From positions 126,347,605 to 126,411,604 of the forward strand of contig CP136064.1 in NCBI GenBank assembly GCA_032622095.1: a stretch of 64,000 nucleotides of DNA. The letters are read 5' to 3'. This document shows positions 10,788-22,448 of the stretch, one piece after another. This stretch comes from Siphonodentalium dalli. Its lineage: Eukaryota; Mollusca; Scaphopoda; Gadilida; Siphonodentaliidae. The notes under the pieces were generated by a model. That model saw nothing but the letters and a program-made list of their open reading frames with translations, ran no database searches and was not told the DNA's origin. Each line of letters opens with the position of its first letter. The first letter of the stretch is position 1. The position numbers and the translations under genes were made by a program.

Positions 10788-11172
10788 GTCTCTAAATCCG
10801 AAGTGAGAATAATGAGCTAATGGCTTCGTTTGCTAAGCAGCAATCAACAGTACTTAGCGGTTCTTTCATTGTATATCGGCAACCATCATTGTTTTTATAA
10901 CTGAGCCGCTGTCAGTGACTGTCCATAAGTGAAGTTCATTTTGTTATTACAACTAAGAAAATATTGCGGACTTCACTATTAGCCTACACAAACACGACCC
11001 TAAATCAATCAAATTAAGTTGGGGACCTCATAATTAGCCTAAATAAACACTATATCAATCAAATTAAGCCGATTTAATCCCTTCTAATTAATGGGGCCGA
11101 CTTCTCTGGGGCCGACTTCGCGTGGGGCCGTCTTCGTATGGGGCCGACTTCGCGCGGGACCGACTTCTCCAG

Positions 11173-11510
11173 ATACCAATAAATCGGCTGGGATTCATGA
11201 GTAAGGTGGTGGGCGGATTGGTCCCGGCTATACCACCTAATCAATACTTTACACCCGAAACAAGGCGTCTTAGATCGCAGAGCAAAGTTCTGACAGGCTA
11301 CGTCACCAGCCAAATTCCTCGGCACCTAATAAGGCTCAACAGTCAGTGATACGAGGCTATACCTACGTGTCAGCTCAGTTCGCTAATTCCACATTTGTTC
11401 GAACTATATGCGACTGGAATCAGCTGGAGGAATCCTTAATCATACACCAACAGCCTGTGGATTCCTTCAATAGTGCGCTGAAGGAAAAGATCTGAGACTC
11501 TCTCGCCCGC
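11173..11510 (+). pseudogene. CR1-like RT C-terminal fragment, downstream of P
   Basis: Continues the fragment interrupted at 7838. Readable pieces are VVGGLVPAIPPNQY, then TYVSAQFANSTFVRTICDWN with QLEESL close by, ending near EKI at about 11493. These correspond to the last segment of CR1/Jockey-type ORF2 proteins. Stops and frameshifts show that it is old. The following bases to about 11670 look like its 3' UTR. Confidence 0.7.
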
Positions 11511-12235
11511 TGCGAAATTACCAGAATTGGGAGCTGCAGCGTAACCATTCAGATTCAGATTGATCCACGATAGTAAGGGGTCTGTACATGTAGTAAGTAC
11601 TGATAGTGATAAGCCTGCTGTACAATAATACTACTTTTGCTGTTTTACTGGTCTTAACTGAGTACTGTGTCAATGTGACATTGTTAATTGGTGTAAACAT
11701 TATTTATTTAGTATCCCAGATTTATACAACAATTTACAAAATGATGTTAATATATATATATATGTAAGTATGATAAGTCTGAGAGAGAAGAGGATTTGAC
11801 ATCAAGCGCCAGGCGCTTATATGGAGCCATCTCCTCAGAAAAGAACAGTATTGCGTAATGAAAAGATAGTATTAGAGATCGAGAGGTAGGAGACAAAGGA
11901 TATGTAGTGGAAAATAGAGACATGGATGAAGTAAAGGTCGAATTTAGAGGATGAAAAGTGAAACAAGACATTTTGACAAATATAAAATTTGAAATGATCA
12001 CTGCTCTGTATATTTCAGTATAATATCTAAATTTGAAATTGACGTTTGATTCATTTTACTATTACTATAGATTAGCCAAACGAATTGCCAGTCGAGAGGA
12101 GTCACTTGATCGTTATGCCTATATAAACACAGCTATTTTGCTCAGGTTACACGATGCAATGGTTCGATTCATTTAATTGGCAGATCGAGAGGGGATAACT
12201 TTGAAATGTTAGTTAGCGTTTGATAATAAGTTATT
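11511..12235. other. Probable LINE 3' UTR remains and unassigned AT-rich sequence
   Basis: The first 150 bases follow the RT tail and are probably its 3' UTR. A block GGTGTAAACATTATTTATTT near 11691 resembles GGTGTAAACAATATTTATTT near 12238, which lies at the 3' end of the next minus-strand LINE. It may be a second 3' end of that family. An (AT)n run lies at 11750-11762. No gene was seen. Confidence 0.4.
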
Positions 12236-12346
12236 TGGTGTAAACAATATTTATTTAAAAAAAATCAAACATATGACATAAACATAATATACATGTATAA
12301 ATATATAGATTTGTGAAGAAGATTGGACAACAAGTACTATAATAAG

Positions 12347-13586
12347 TTATTTGAATCTATTTGTAGAAAGTATAAATGACTGAGTTGCTTCGAATATGGT
12401 ACGATTAAGGCTTATCGAGTACGAAGTGGATCCTTCCAATAGAATGTCTGTTCTCCAGAGACTGCGATTTAAAACAGAGCAGGTTTCGTTTCTTATGCGC
12501 AAGTATTTGGGACAGTACAGTAAGAAATGATCAGCGGTTTCAACTAGTCCACATGTGCACTTATTCGTCTGGAGTAGGTGATTCTGGTAGAGATCATCGT
12601 TAATATTGCTACATTTAAGACGTAGTTGTGTGTGGATTATATGGGCTTTACGGTTTTTAGAGTAGCTATAATGTCGCACATTCGCCTGCTTCTGGCGTAA
12701 ATCAGAGTTCAGTTTATACTTAAACATTTCCAAATTATCTGAGTTTTTCGTTTCATCGGGGAGTGCATTCCATTCCCGTGTAGTTGCCGGTAAGAACGAG
12801 TTAATATATGATGACGTTTCAGAAAATGGGGGTCTCAAGTCTATTCTTCTGAATTCATATCTGTCTGCTCCTGTGTGCTGACGGTTAACTGTGTTGGAGA
12901 GTAGGGGTGGTGCTTGGCGGTAGAACATTTTGTAAAATTGGTGAAGTTTTGCTTTTCTTCTTCTTTCGAATAATTTTTCCCAACCTAAATCAGATAGTAT
13001 ATTAAGGACATTTATGCTTCTAGTCCCACCAGTTATTATTCTGGCTACTTCGTATTGTACTTTCTCTATCAGTTCACTCTCTGTTTCTGAGCAGTTGTCC
13101 CATACGGGCGAGGCATATTCTAGGAGTGGTCTTATATATGCAAAGTAGATTTTTTGGAGTGTTATCCTATCAAGTGAATATTTGAACCTTCTTAATTGGT
13201 TAACCCTTTTCCATGCCCTGTCGGTAATATCGTTGATCCCACGATCCGCAATCGTTAAAGGAGAGGCCTAAATGTTTGTGGTACGGCACATTATTTATAG
13301 AAGCATCTGACATATAAAGGGGTGGGTGGTCAACTGGATTGCTTTTACGAGATATAAGGAGGGTTTCCGTTTTTGAAGGATTAAATGTAACAAGCCATTT
13401 TTCTGACCAATTTGTCAAGCTCGCGATATCGTTATTTATCATGTTAGCCGCCAAAACTGGGTCTTCGACTGTCAGGAATATTGACGTATCGTCGGCAAAT
13501 AGGCGTATATGACAGTTGACATTTTCCGTAATGTCATTTATATATACTAAAAATAGTAGAGGGCCAAGTATTGACCCTTGCGGCAC
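12347..13586 (-). pseudogene. Non-LTR retrotransposon RT and zinc-finger tail, 5' part deleted
   Basis: The minus strand gives PQGSILGPLLFLVYIND, the active site FADDTSIF, LTNWSEKWLVTFN, and after a frameshift near 13240 the thumb-like segment YIRPLLEYASPVWDN. It ends in a CCHC-type finger, CTCG...TADHFLLYC, near 12490-12550. This is a Jockey/CR1-type ORF2 C-terminal half. It starts abruptly in the RT domain (motif QGS), directly next to an ORF2 N-terminal leader (13590-13824), so the endonuclease and the front of the RT were removed by an internal deletion. The 3' end lies at about 12235. The copy is dead. Confidence 0.8.
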
Positions 13587-13589
13587 CAG

Positions 13590-13824
13590 TGAGGAAATCT
13601 GATACAGGTCCCGGGTTCCGTTCCACGCTTCCGCTGATGTATAACATTAGGAGTATGAGTATTAGAGGAAAAATACTCATATAAAAATATAAATTAATTG
13701 GGATGAACGGGTAGCCACGAATAGTGTGCGTTGAGGTTATGTTTTCTTTATTTAAAATGGCATGGGACACCAAGTTCCTATACACTTCAGATAGCGGAGG
13801 TAGTTTCTCATAATATGGACACAT
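13590..13824 (-). pseudogene. ORF2 leader of the same LINE with a 2A-like motif
   Basis: The frame has a hydrophobic stretch (YFYMSIFPLILILLMLYI) directly followed by SGSVERNPGP at 13606-13635. NPGP preceded by a hydrophobic segment and a D/S-V-E-x core is the signature of 2A ribosome-skipping peptides, which have been described near the start of ORF2 in several invertebrate APE-type LINEs. Whether the serine variant works is unknown. Downstream the frame meets the deletion junction near 13590-13600. Confidence 0.65.
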
Positions 13825-13829
13825 AGATA

Positions 13830-15138
13830 AGAATATTAGTAATAACAGGACTGATGATACGTCAAAGCCATGTAGTCTAAGGATAAAGTAAAGTAGACAG
13901 TAAACTGACGAAAAAGCATCGAGACTCTTGTTCTTTGGAAGCTTGCTGGCAAACGCGTGATATAGGCCGACCCTTGCTCTTTATAGTGCGATATCAATCA
14001 TTTGTAAGTGTGCTGGACATTAGAAGCATAAAGTGGAGCAAGTGGGTCGTTAAATCAGTGACTCCTTAGAGGGGCAATCGTTGTTATCGTTTGATTCTTT
14101 ATTTCTGAAACAAATTAAATAATTTATTCGTGATGGTTTTGTATACATTGAATGTAGGTTGAGCTTTATGAGAGCTTTAATGTCATGTATTTGGAATGAG
14201 AAAGTGATCTGATAAACAAAAGGAAAAAGCTGCACACCTGTGCATGAACAGTTCAAAGAAGAAAACAGTATGTACATAAATAAAAACCCACAAACATAAC
14301 ACATGAAGTGTCGACGGCTCCGACAAGAGAGGTACAGTAAATTTCATTAATTGCATTAGTGTGACGTGCCTATATAGTTAAATAGCAAGAACACGCCGAT
14401 CAAAAGTAATAATAATTCATTGAACTTTGTTCACTTTCGTGGAGAGTGAAGTATATTTAGGTCGATGAAGTTTAGTATCATCATATAAATTTACTAGTCG
14501 ATGTCATGTCATAATGCGATAATTGATCAATATATGCCTTGCGTGCATGGAATATAAAAAAAAAAAAAAAAATAATAATATTCAGTTCCACTCTAATGTA
14601 CATTAACTGGCAATGATGCATCACTATTAAAGGCACCGGTAATCCCTAAATACCAGGAGGACGCGGCGTAGAAACTTGGTACAACAGTTGTTACACGACA
14701 AAGAAAATTATCAACAAGTGAGCGTCATCATCAAAATTGCAAATTAAAACACGGCAATGGTAAATTGGTAATCCCTACATACCAGGAGGACAAGGCATTG
14801 AAACTTGGGACAACAGTTGTCACACGGCAAAGAAATTTAAAACACACTGCAGATGAATGTTTATACATGTACTGTGCAGTCGAGATCACCTGGACTACAA
14901 ATATTTAAGTATTATACTATTTGATGAGTAGATGCGTGACTGATAAAAGAATTAGAGACTCCATAATTACTCGGAAGATAACAGTATACGATGCCACACA
15001 GTTGTTCCATAACACCTCAACCTTTGGTGGATATTAACAGTAAAACTAATGAAAATGATGAAAGCCAGACTCAACATCAAGACAACATGTGCATGCATAA
15101 GTGACGGTTCAATGATTTTGACTCCATCAGATGATATT
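13830..15138. other. Unassigned sequence between LINE relic and first MITE
   Basis: Contains an A-run at about 14559-14576 followed by ATAATAATA (a possible old retroposed tail) and the tandem pair described separately. No convincing ORF. Confidence 0.4.
14638..14850. repeat. Tandem pair, period 129 bases
   Basis: GGTAATCCCTAAATACCAGG at 14638 recurs as GGTAATCCCTACATACCAGG at 14767. Both are followed by similar GGAC...GGC, GAAACTTGG, ACAACAGTTGT and CACACG/CAAAGAAA words, about 85 bases in all. A two-copy remnant of a longer repeat. Confidence 0.75.
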
Positions 15139-15531
15139 TAAGCGACACCAATTTTTAAGTCTGGTTTACGATAATATGGGGAGAAAACAAGTAGATGCAG
15201 GAGGGACAAAAATAAAAATAAAAAAGATTGTCCCCCCAATTTATATCAAGTAAATCGTGGAATTTTACATAAATTTTACAAAAATTGTGAAAAAATGTTT
15301 TTTAATGAAATTCTGTTCAAACCAAACAAGACATATGTTGTCATGAAATACATGAAAATATGGATCTGTAAATGATCATAAGCAGAACCGGATGCGACAG
15401 CACATGAAAATCAGTACTAGTACGCGTATAAAATATTTTGGGACAAAAAAAGTTTTTTTTTTTTTCATGAAATGGAAACAAAGTTGTAGGAGGTGTTCGT
15501 AAACCAGACTTAAAAATTGGTGTTGCCTTAG
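15139..15531. mobile_element. MITE, family 1, copy 1 (393 bp)
   Basis: The ends are inverted: AAGCGACACCAATTTTTAAG at the left, CTTAAAAATTGGTGTTGCCT at the right. The interior holds a T-rich/A-rich core with GGGGGGACAAT-type and CTCCTGCATCTAC words shared, in reverse orientation, with the copy at 22449-22804. Confidence 0.8.
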
Positions 15532-15699
15532 GCTCATGTTAACACAGGTTCACATATTCTCAAAATAATTGTCTCCCTCAACCATACTAGTATTTATATT
15601 TGATAGAACCTGAGTGAGACCATGTTGAAAATTACCATCAATGCAGTTCCAGTGTTGACGCAACGCGGTCATGTTACTTCAAACCAGTTGCAATGTTCC

Positions 15700-16395
15700 T
15701 TAGGCCAAAAAAAAAAGATACTATGTTTCCGTACATCGACCGACCCTAAAAATAACCCGCCGACCCTAAACTTTTTATTGATATTTTGAGAAAAAGTCAA
15801 AATTTTCGCAATTTTAATTTCCTGAGAGTGGATCTCCTGCCTGCTTTATGTCTTGTTTGGGACTTATGGAACACTATCAACAGACATGGTGGGTGTGTAT
15901 CTGTATATATACATGTAAAGAGGTTATCACTGCATATATTAGGGGTATACATGTAGCTACTGTTACCAAAAACCAGGCATGCTCGGTGGGTGTACTGGCT
16001 ACCCCCAGACAATGGGATGTAATCGTCACAATACATGTACGGTATAATGGCGGTATTATTGGTAAAATTCTTATAAAAAGTTAGTGACATCAATTGTGTA
16101 CCAAGTTTATAGCCAAATTTATGAAAATGTGGTATTAGATATAATAAAAAACATACGTAAGCATGAAGTAAGTTTGATTTTTTATCAATCTTAATGTATA
16201 TTTCCACTGTGTTGATCAAGTAATACTTTCCCCATGGCACGGGTTGGCATTTTATGTCACTTTGGTCGAGGTAGTTAAATATTTCTGCAGCTGGATAAAA
16301 AATATCAAAATAAAATAAAAAAAATTCCCTACCTACCTACCCTAAATTTTTCGCTATGTTACCGGAAACATACAATCTTTTTTCTTTGGCCTTAG
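15700..16395. mobile_element. Short DNA transposon with GGCCAAA ends (about 700 bp)
   Basis: The left end, TTAGGCCAAAAAAAAAAGAT, continues into ACTATGTTTCCG and a CGACCCTAAA block. The right end is inverted: CGGAAACATACAATC, then TTTTTTCTTTGGCCTTA, with a CTACCTACCCTAAA block inside it. The identity is imperfect, so it is an old copy. No transposase was seen. Confidence 0.65.
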
Positions 16396-16429
16396 CATGG
16401 TAATTCGTGAAAATAAATGTCAATGCAAC

Positions 16430-17349
16430 TTACTCTCAGGATCCAAATAAAAGTGCAGGCCCAAATAATAGTGCGGGGGGGGGGAATTCCATTGAAAGTT
16501 AATAAAAGTACAGACCCAAACTCTGAGCAAAACATCAACTGTGGTTAACCAAATAATTTTTATAGCAGGTTCAAGTATACGAGTCAACATGTAGTACAGG
16601 TACATGTATGTATCATGTGGTGTTTTTTTGGTTTGCCACATACTTGAATATGTACTCTTGAGTGCCTAATGTACGATTATTAAAATCGAGGTAAAATTCC
16701 CACCTGTACGATCGTTATTTGGTCCTGTACGTTTATTAAATTAACCAAAAGAAATAATTCACCAATCTTAAATTGTGTTATTCATATAAGAAATGAACGG
16801 CGGTTTCAATGCGGTCATGGGGTTTTGACCGCGAGAAAAAATCAGCAAACTTGGGGGTTCATGCGGAGTTTGCTGATTTTTTTAACGCGGTCAAAACCCA
16901 TGACCACGTTGAATCCGCCGTTTATTATTTATATTTATATACTTAAATTCATTATGAACTAGGATTGTATGTCTTTCCCACTATTTATTCATCTATTTAA
17001 ACGAACGCATGGAGTTCAGTTCAGACAGTTCGAATCCTTGTTTTTTTGAAAACCAAACATTTTGAGAATCCGTTCATGGAGAACGGAAGAAACGCAATTT
17101 CACAGTGAAGTATACACATATGACAAAATGTCTTGTTTAGCTAGTAACTAATGTAGACGTGTTGATCATTTTTACATCTGAATCATATAGAAATCTTGAA
17201 TTTGTGCTGATTTAAATTTCCATAGCTTCAAAATATTAATAAACGTGCAGACCCAAATAAGCACTGTGCAGGGGGGGGGGATTTCCCAAGAAAAATAATA
17301 AACGTGGATGCAGCTGGTGCATGCATGTTTATTTGGAGCCCAAGAGTAA
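16430..17349. mobile_element. DNA transposon relic with TCCAAATAAA ends (about 920 bp)
   Basis: The left end, TTACTCTCAGGATCCAAATA, is matched by an inverted right end, TATTTGGAGCCCAAGAGTAA. Inside both ends are internal copies of a GTGCAG-CCCAAATAA motif followed by a long G run (16474-16484 and 17270-17280). It contains the hairpin at 16796-16923. Confidence 0.6.
16796..16923. mobile_element. Hairpin MITE (128 bp)
   Basis: AACGGCGGTTTCAATGCGGT at the left pairs with the end ACCACGTTGAATCCGCCGTT. The arms extend through GTCATGGGGTTTTGACCGCG and AAATCAGCAAACT to a short loop. Nearly the whole element is a palindrome. It is nested in the 920-bp relic. Confidence 0.8.
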
Positions 17350-18468
17350 AGATGTGGAGGTGAATGTTACATGTAAGTTGTTATTAACGAAATGGAACGA
17401 TGCCTTTAATAGGTTCCACCAGCAATAAGTCGCGACTTCTTTATATTGGCCTGACAGATTGGTTTTTGTTGGCGTCATGCCTGTCGACCATTATGATGGC
17501 CACATATATTGTCATATAACAGCGATTTACGATATGTCTTGTTGGCTCATAATATAAATTAAGAAAGTGGCCTTGTGTTCGTTCCTTGCGTAAACAAATA
17601 TTTTTTAGTACAAACGTCCTCATTGATTGTGTCCCTCGACTCCTCGTGTAGTTGGTCAAGTAACTTACATGTATGTACATGTACAGACCACTCACAAATT
17701 TCTTAGAAAAGCGACCACTTGTTCGAATCTACTTTGCGATTTTGGAGCAACGCATTTGTAAATGCGTTCATATTTTAACACATTTACCTTGATTTATTCA
17801 CAAACAAATGTCTTGATGCAGGCCTTAAAATCCATCAGATTTTTTGCAATAATCAAAATGTTAGTGTTTCACTTTCTACCGGGAATCAAGACTTTTTACT
17901 AGAATCAAAATGAGAATCATGATTCTCAGATTCTGATTATAAAACAATTAATGTCAACAGTGTTTATTTATGTTTATTCCATTTTGAATGGAAAACTACA
18001 TCATGAATGTCCGATTCCGAACATATACATGTACACCATGAGTGGGAAAATAACACAGAATTATTCAGATGTGAATTTAAATTAAACAAAATTAAAACTA
18101 AAATTGCAAAATACACTATACACTATCGTATCGTTATTTGGGTGTTCGTACTAGTATACTTTTTCGGAGCAATGATCGGTAATTTCAATGCGACTGCGAT
18201 TATTCCCAATGCAGTGCATTTAATTTAAATGCTGTCATTAAGGCATTTACAAAGTGGCGTGACACAATGTACCCTCAATGCATTTTAAATGCAACAACCG
18301 CATTTCATTGATCCACGTTGTAAAGGACATTTATTTTTAGAATACATGTATGTACGTGTATATAACCACAAGAATAAAGAACAAATCAACTGTTTTTATT
18401 ACTTTGTAAACCTCTGATGTTTCCCATATAGTATACATTTGTATATTATAAACCATGTTACAGTAATT
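17350..18468. other. No gene or repeat recognised
   Basis: AT-rich, unique within the window, and dotted with ACATGTA words. Short open frames exist but none has a recognisable motif. Confidence 0.45.
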
Positions 18469-18470
18469 CT

Positions 18471-18677
18471 AGAGCTAATTAATCGACTCCTTAACTACAG
18501 CAGAATTATGGGTAACTTTTCAGGATTTAGTCCGAAATATGGCTTGTTGCCATTCATCGGAAAGCTCTCACCGAGAGCTTTCCGATGAATTTCATCAACC
18601 CATATTTCCGACTAAATCCTGAAAAGTTACCCATAATTCTGCTGTAGTTCAGGAGTCGATTAATTAGAGCATTACTG
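18471..18677. mobile_element. Palindromic TA-flanked MITE, family 2, copy 1 (207 bp)
   Basis: Flanked by TA at 18469-18470 and 18678-18679. It starts CAGTAATTCTAGAGCTAATT and ends ...AATTAGAGCATTACTG. The long arms include CGACTCCTTAACTACAGCAG and GGTAACTTTTCAGGATTTAG. The centre reads GAAAGCTCTCACCGAGAGCTTTC. The TA duplication and CAGTA-type ends suggest Tc1/mariner mobilisation. Confidence 0.85.
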
Positions 18678-18679
18678 TA

Positions 18680-20160
18680 TATCCTCTATAACTGTTTATT
18701 CAACATCACGTGCTGCAATCCATAAATGCGGTTCAGATTTCGATGTCCGGTTCAACATTATTATCATATGGTTCGATAGCAGAAATACTCAGTTTGGAAT
18801 GTTATACCATACAAGTTTTACGAGTTGCTCTTGCTCAAGAATGGATAAATTTATAAACCTGATTTTTGGCGCATTAGTTAGAATTATATTTTTGCACAAG
18901 AACACACCACAAATATCGAACTGGACATTAAAAGCAGAACCGGATTGTATCGATTGCATAAACATAAGAAGTTGGTCACTGACCGACATTTGCTATTCTC
19001 TGGTGTGGTTTATAGGACTACCGTATGCAATGCCGACTTAAAAATAAAAATTCACATAAACATCGCATGAAGCGGTCTAACAACAAACTCGGGTATTCGG
19101 TAATTCCAAATGTATGAACTATCACCATGATATCCCGGTATATCATTGTCAGGACCGTTTGTACAAAAGGTTGTTATTCTACTATGCATATAATTTTGCT
19201 ATATCATTGTACTCGGACTGTATTGCAATGTAATATATCAGTACATGTACCGGTATACTGTGTGCACATTATATACATGTAGGCCTACTTTCACTTTAGT
19301 ATGTGTCATAAAAGACTCATGTTGTTAAATTGAAAAAAAACATGTGTGAAAACAGAGAGAATACATGTACATGTGCCGGTACTATATACCTCTTTGTGTG
19401 CTGTACTACCGGTACTATTCATGTACATGTACTATACTACAATAAGAGAAATTTTAATTGATTCTGCTGCCCTTGTGCCACAGGCCTCAAACACGCCAAA
19501 CAAGTATCTGTAGCCAGGCCCACCAGTACCAGGCTACTAGTAAATGAAGTACTGAAAGTATCACATCATTAATCGAGCCCAATCTTAGTTATACTAGTCT
19601 CTTGTGTAGTTTGGGTTACTATTAATAAGATATTTAATGAATGTTTGGAATGTATGGTAGCATTCTTACCTGGATCAACATATGCCATGCATGTACAACG
19701 CTGGTCATCATATCATCACCGCTGTTGGCAGTAAACCGCTCATCGGGCTATACCAGTTAGAGTTTTCCATACCAGGGCTAATCTAATCAGTTAAAATTAG
19801 TCAATTTAGAGGGAATACCAACCAGTGGAAGACGTACATGTATATTCAGATATCAGTTTTCGAGAAAAAACCCATCTTAGTCGAGCGGACTTAGAATATC
19901 GGGGTAAACTTAAATTTCATTCAGGAACACTTTCACGGCAGAATATAAAAATAGTACATTATAATCACTTACAGTACATGTACATGTAGCCCAAGTGCAG
20001 TGCTAGCCTATATTATATACTACCAAAACTTTTGGTCAGTTTCTCGATGACTGACACTTGTAAACGCTTGAACGGGTATATAGTACATGTACATGTGTAC
20101 CGTATGTGAATTAAAGATCTGATTAGTGACACAACAGGAGGCTAGACATACAATTGTAAC
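18680..20160. other. No gene recognised; TACATGTA-rich
   Basis: Many TACATGTA / ACATGTACATGT words and CCGGTA words occur around 19240-19440 and 19975-20100. No coding signal or transposon end was found. Confidence 0.45.
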
Positions 20161-20162
20161 TA

Positions 20163-20324
20163 CAGTAATGCTCTAATTAATCGACTCCTTAACCACAGCA
20201 GAATTACGGGTAACTCGGGGAGAGCTTTCCGATGAATGGCAACAAGCCATATATCCGACTAAATCCTGAAAAGTTACACATAATTCTGCTGTGGTTAAGT
20301 GGTCGATTTCTTAGGGCACTACTG
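20163..20324. mobile_element. Palindromic TA-flanked MITE, family 2, copy 2 (162 bp)
   Basis: TA at 20161-20162 and 20325-20326. It starts CAGTAATGCTCTAATTAATC and ends ...GGGCACTACTG. It shares the arms of the 18471 copy but lacks part of one arm, so the hairpin is asymmetric. A decayed single end of the same family may lie near 21070-21105. Confidence 0.8.
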
Positions 20325-20742
20325 TATCTGTTTTAGTGCACATCAAATTTATTTGTTGTCTTTCCTCTTGTAATTTGTCTTTGGTTGTGTTCGCCATTTC
20401 GAAGGACAACTACATGTACTGACATCAAATGACTGAAATGAGTCAAAATTTAGCAGTGCAGCCAATTATATAGATAAACAGAATTAAATAGCATCCAAAT
20501 TCCAAATGAGCATAAATGATAAAACAAACTTTATTGAGCACTCTTTTAATACTAGTAATTACAGCTACAATGAAAGCACCTAATACAAATTATAAGTTCG
20601 GTAAAACTGTCTGTATACAAAGTTTATCTGGCCGTGATGAATAAAACCTATAAATGGGATCATATACATGTATGTTAGATATCATTACATGATTATTTGA
20701 AAACACATATCCGTATGGAAAACAAACTATTTTACCACTGGC

Positions 20743-20858
20743 CAAGTGGTCCTGCTAATATGCTGGTGGTCCTGCTGAATTGCTATGATGCGGGTAGTGC
20801 AATTCATAGCAATTAAGCAGGACCCAACCGCATCATAGCACATTAGCAGGAACACTTG
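20743..20858. mobile_element. Hairpin MITE (about 116 bp)
   Basis: The left arm CCAAGTGGTCCTGCTAATAT is inverted at the right as ...CACATTAGCAGGAACACTTG. The inner arms ATTGCTATGATGCGGG / CCGCATCATAGCA and TTGCTATGAATTGC also pair, so nearly all of it folds back. Confidence 0.7.
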
Positions 20859-21460
20859 AACATGGTATATTTACAGTGTCAAATCGAATGGGCATCTTTT
20901 AACAATATTTTTGAACAATTTCCTAGAAGTGTTCGAAAATTGAGAACTGAATTTATATTTTTTTTATGAGGTTTCGATTGAAAAATTTCTAACTTAGCTC
21001 ATCAGGATTAACATTGTCGCACAGCTATATTCTCTTTCCCAACAAAGTCTATAGAACATACATGTAAAATTACAGCTATGCTTTAATTAATCAACTCGCC
21101 TTATATTACTCGGGTATTACTGCAGTATTCAGGCGTGTTCATGCGATCAACCGCAGTCAGTTATTCCGCCGCAGAATGTGGTCCACCTCACATTTGCAGT
21201 TAGGCTGTATTTTTCATGCGATGTTTATATGAATTTTGTTTTAAAGTTGACATTGTAACCACACCAGAAATTTTTTTTATTGTTTCAAAATGTCTAGATA
21301 GAATTCAGAATTTTTGTGGTAAAAACAATTAACTTGGTTATCACAGTTAACACATATTACTGTGGTAAGATTACCAGCGGATACCGCATGTCAACAGGGA
21401 CTGCATGCTCTAATTAATTATCAGGTTTAACATGTTTATACTGGATACAGTTCATTTTAA

Positions 21461-22417
21461 AGGTACTCAATCCGGTTCGATGATACCCATATAATCAGAT
21501 TCCAACATCATACATTTGTATTTAGAAAGGCTGCTTCAGTTACGGTTCAGTTACGGTATCAGAATTGATTAATTGGCCTAAAATAATGCTAACCACTGTC
21601 AACTAAAGTATACAATTGCCTGACATATGTTATTTATCAACATGTTGTTCTACAAAATTTGGCCTTATTATCAACAGAAAGCCTCTTGATTTTAGAGTTA
21701 TCCATCTTCATCTGAAATTTGGTCCGAGACCGTGGGCCACTATTAATTCTTGATCGTGAAAAACAGTATATTTCAAAAATTGATATCTAATAACTCTGAG
21801 CTTTGATAGGTGGTGGGTTCCTCGACTCGTACCAAATATCTTTTACCCCCCCAAGTCCAAATAAATAGTAATGTGCGAGCATTAATTCAGGGGCCCTTAA
21901 TCGGATTATGCATCTTTAAATTCAAATACAGTTTAAAGATGCATAATCCGATTAAGTGCCCCTCATTTGCTATTTACATATACATGTACATGTATATGTA
22001 TATGGAATCGGGGGGGGGGGGGTAAAACTATTTTAATCAAGTCGAGGGACCCACCTACATGTATCAAAGCTCAGAGTTATTAGATATCGATTTTTGAAAT
22101 TTTAATATTTATCACCATCGATACTTAATAGTGGCCCAGAAAAATTTGACGAGCCGACGGTCTCAGACCAAATTGCGGATAAAGATGGATAACTCTAAAA
22201 TGAAGAGGCTTTGTGTTGATAATAAGGTCAAACTTCGTCGAACAGCATGTTGATAAATATAACGTATCAGGCAATTTTATACTATACATGTAGTTGACAG
22301 TGGTTAGCATTATTTTTGGGCAATTAATCGATTCTGATAACTGAAGCAGCATTTCTAAAAAAAATGTTGTTGTTGGAATCTAATTATATGGGGACCATCG
22401 AATCTGATTGAGCACCT
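21461..22417. mobile_element. TTAA-flanked foldback element (957 bp)
   Basis: TTAA at 21457-21460 and 22418-22421. The ends are AGGTACTCAATCCGGTTCGA and, inverted, CGAATCTGATTGAGCACCT. Arms of about 450 bases align throughout, for example TTGACAGTGGTTAGCATTAT near 22294 against AATGCTAACCACTGTCAA near 21586. A smaller perfect stem, TTAATCGGATTATGCATCTT, sits near the centre (21897-21957). The TTAA target suggests piggyBac or Kolobok mobilisation. Confidence 0.85.
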
Positions 22418-22448
22418 TTAATAGTTAGCTATATGAGTTATATAAACA

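Larger units (their letters stand above)
7839..11169. mobile_element. Foldback element P with GAAGTCGGCCCC end repeats and a PHD-finger gene
   Basis: The left end is GAGAAGTCGGCTCCGCGCG followed by further GAAGTCGGCCCC / GAAGACGGCCCC units (7839-7915). The right end (11091-11169) is the same array inverted, finishing ...GACTTCTC. The flanks are CAG (7836-7838) and CAG (11170-11172), a 3-bp target duplication. Removing P restores an open RT frame, Q-I-P-I-N-R. The left ends are repeated at 8926 and 9997 by the triplication. Superfamily is unknown; 3-bp duplications occur in Harbinger, CACTA and Chapaev types. P encodes no transposase that I can see. Confidence 0.8.

Noticed and set aside
15797-16240. 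147-codon minus frame
   Set aside because: It lies inside a short inverted-repeat element, has no recognisable motif and its composition is like the non-coding surroundings.
18007-18228. 73-codon frame with a hydrophobic segment (VIWVFVLVYFFGAMIG)
   Set aside because: A single short frame in AT-rich DNA, with no splice context, homologous motif or second copy; hydrophobicity is expected from T-rich codons.
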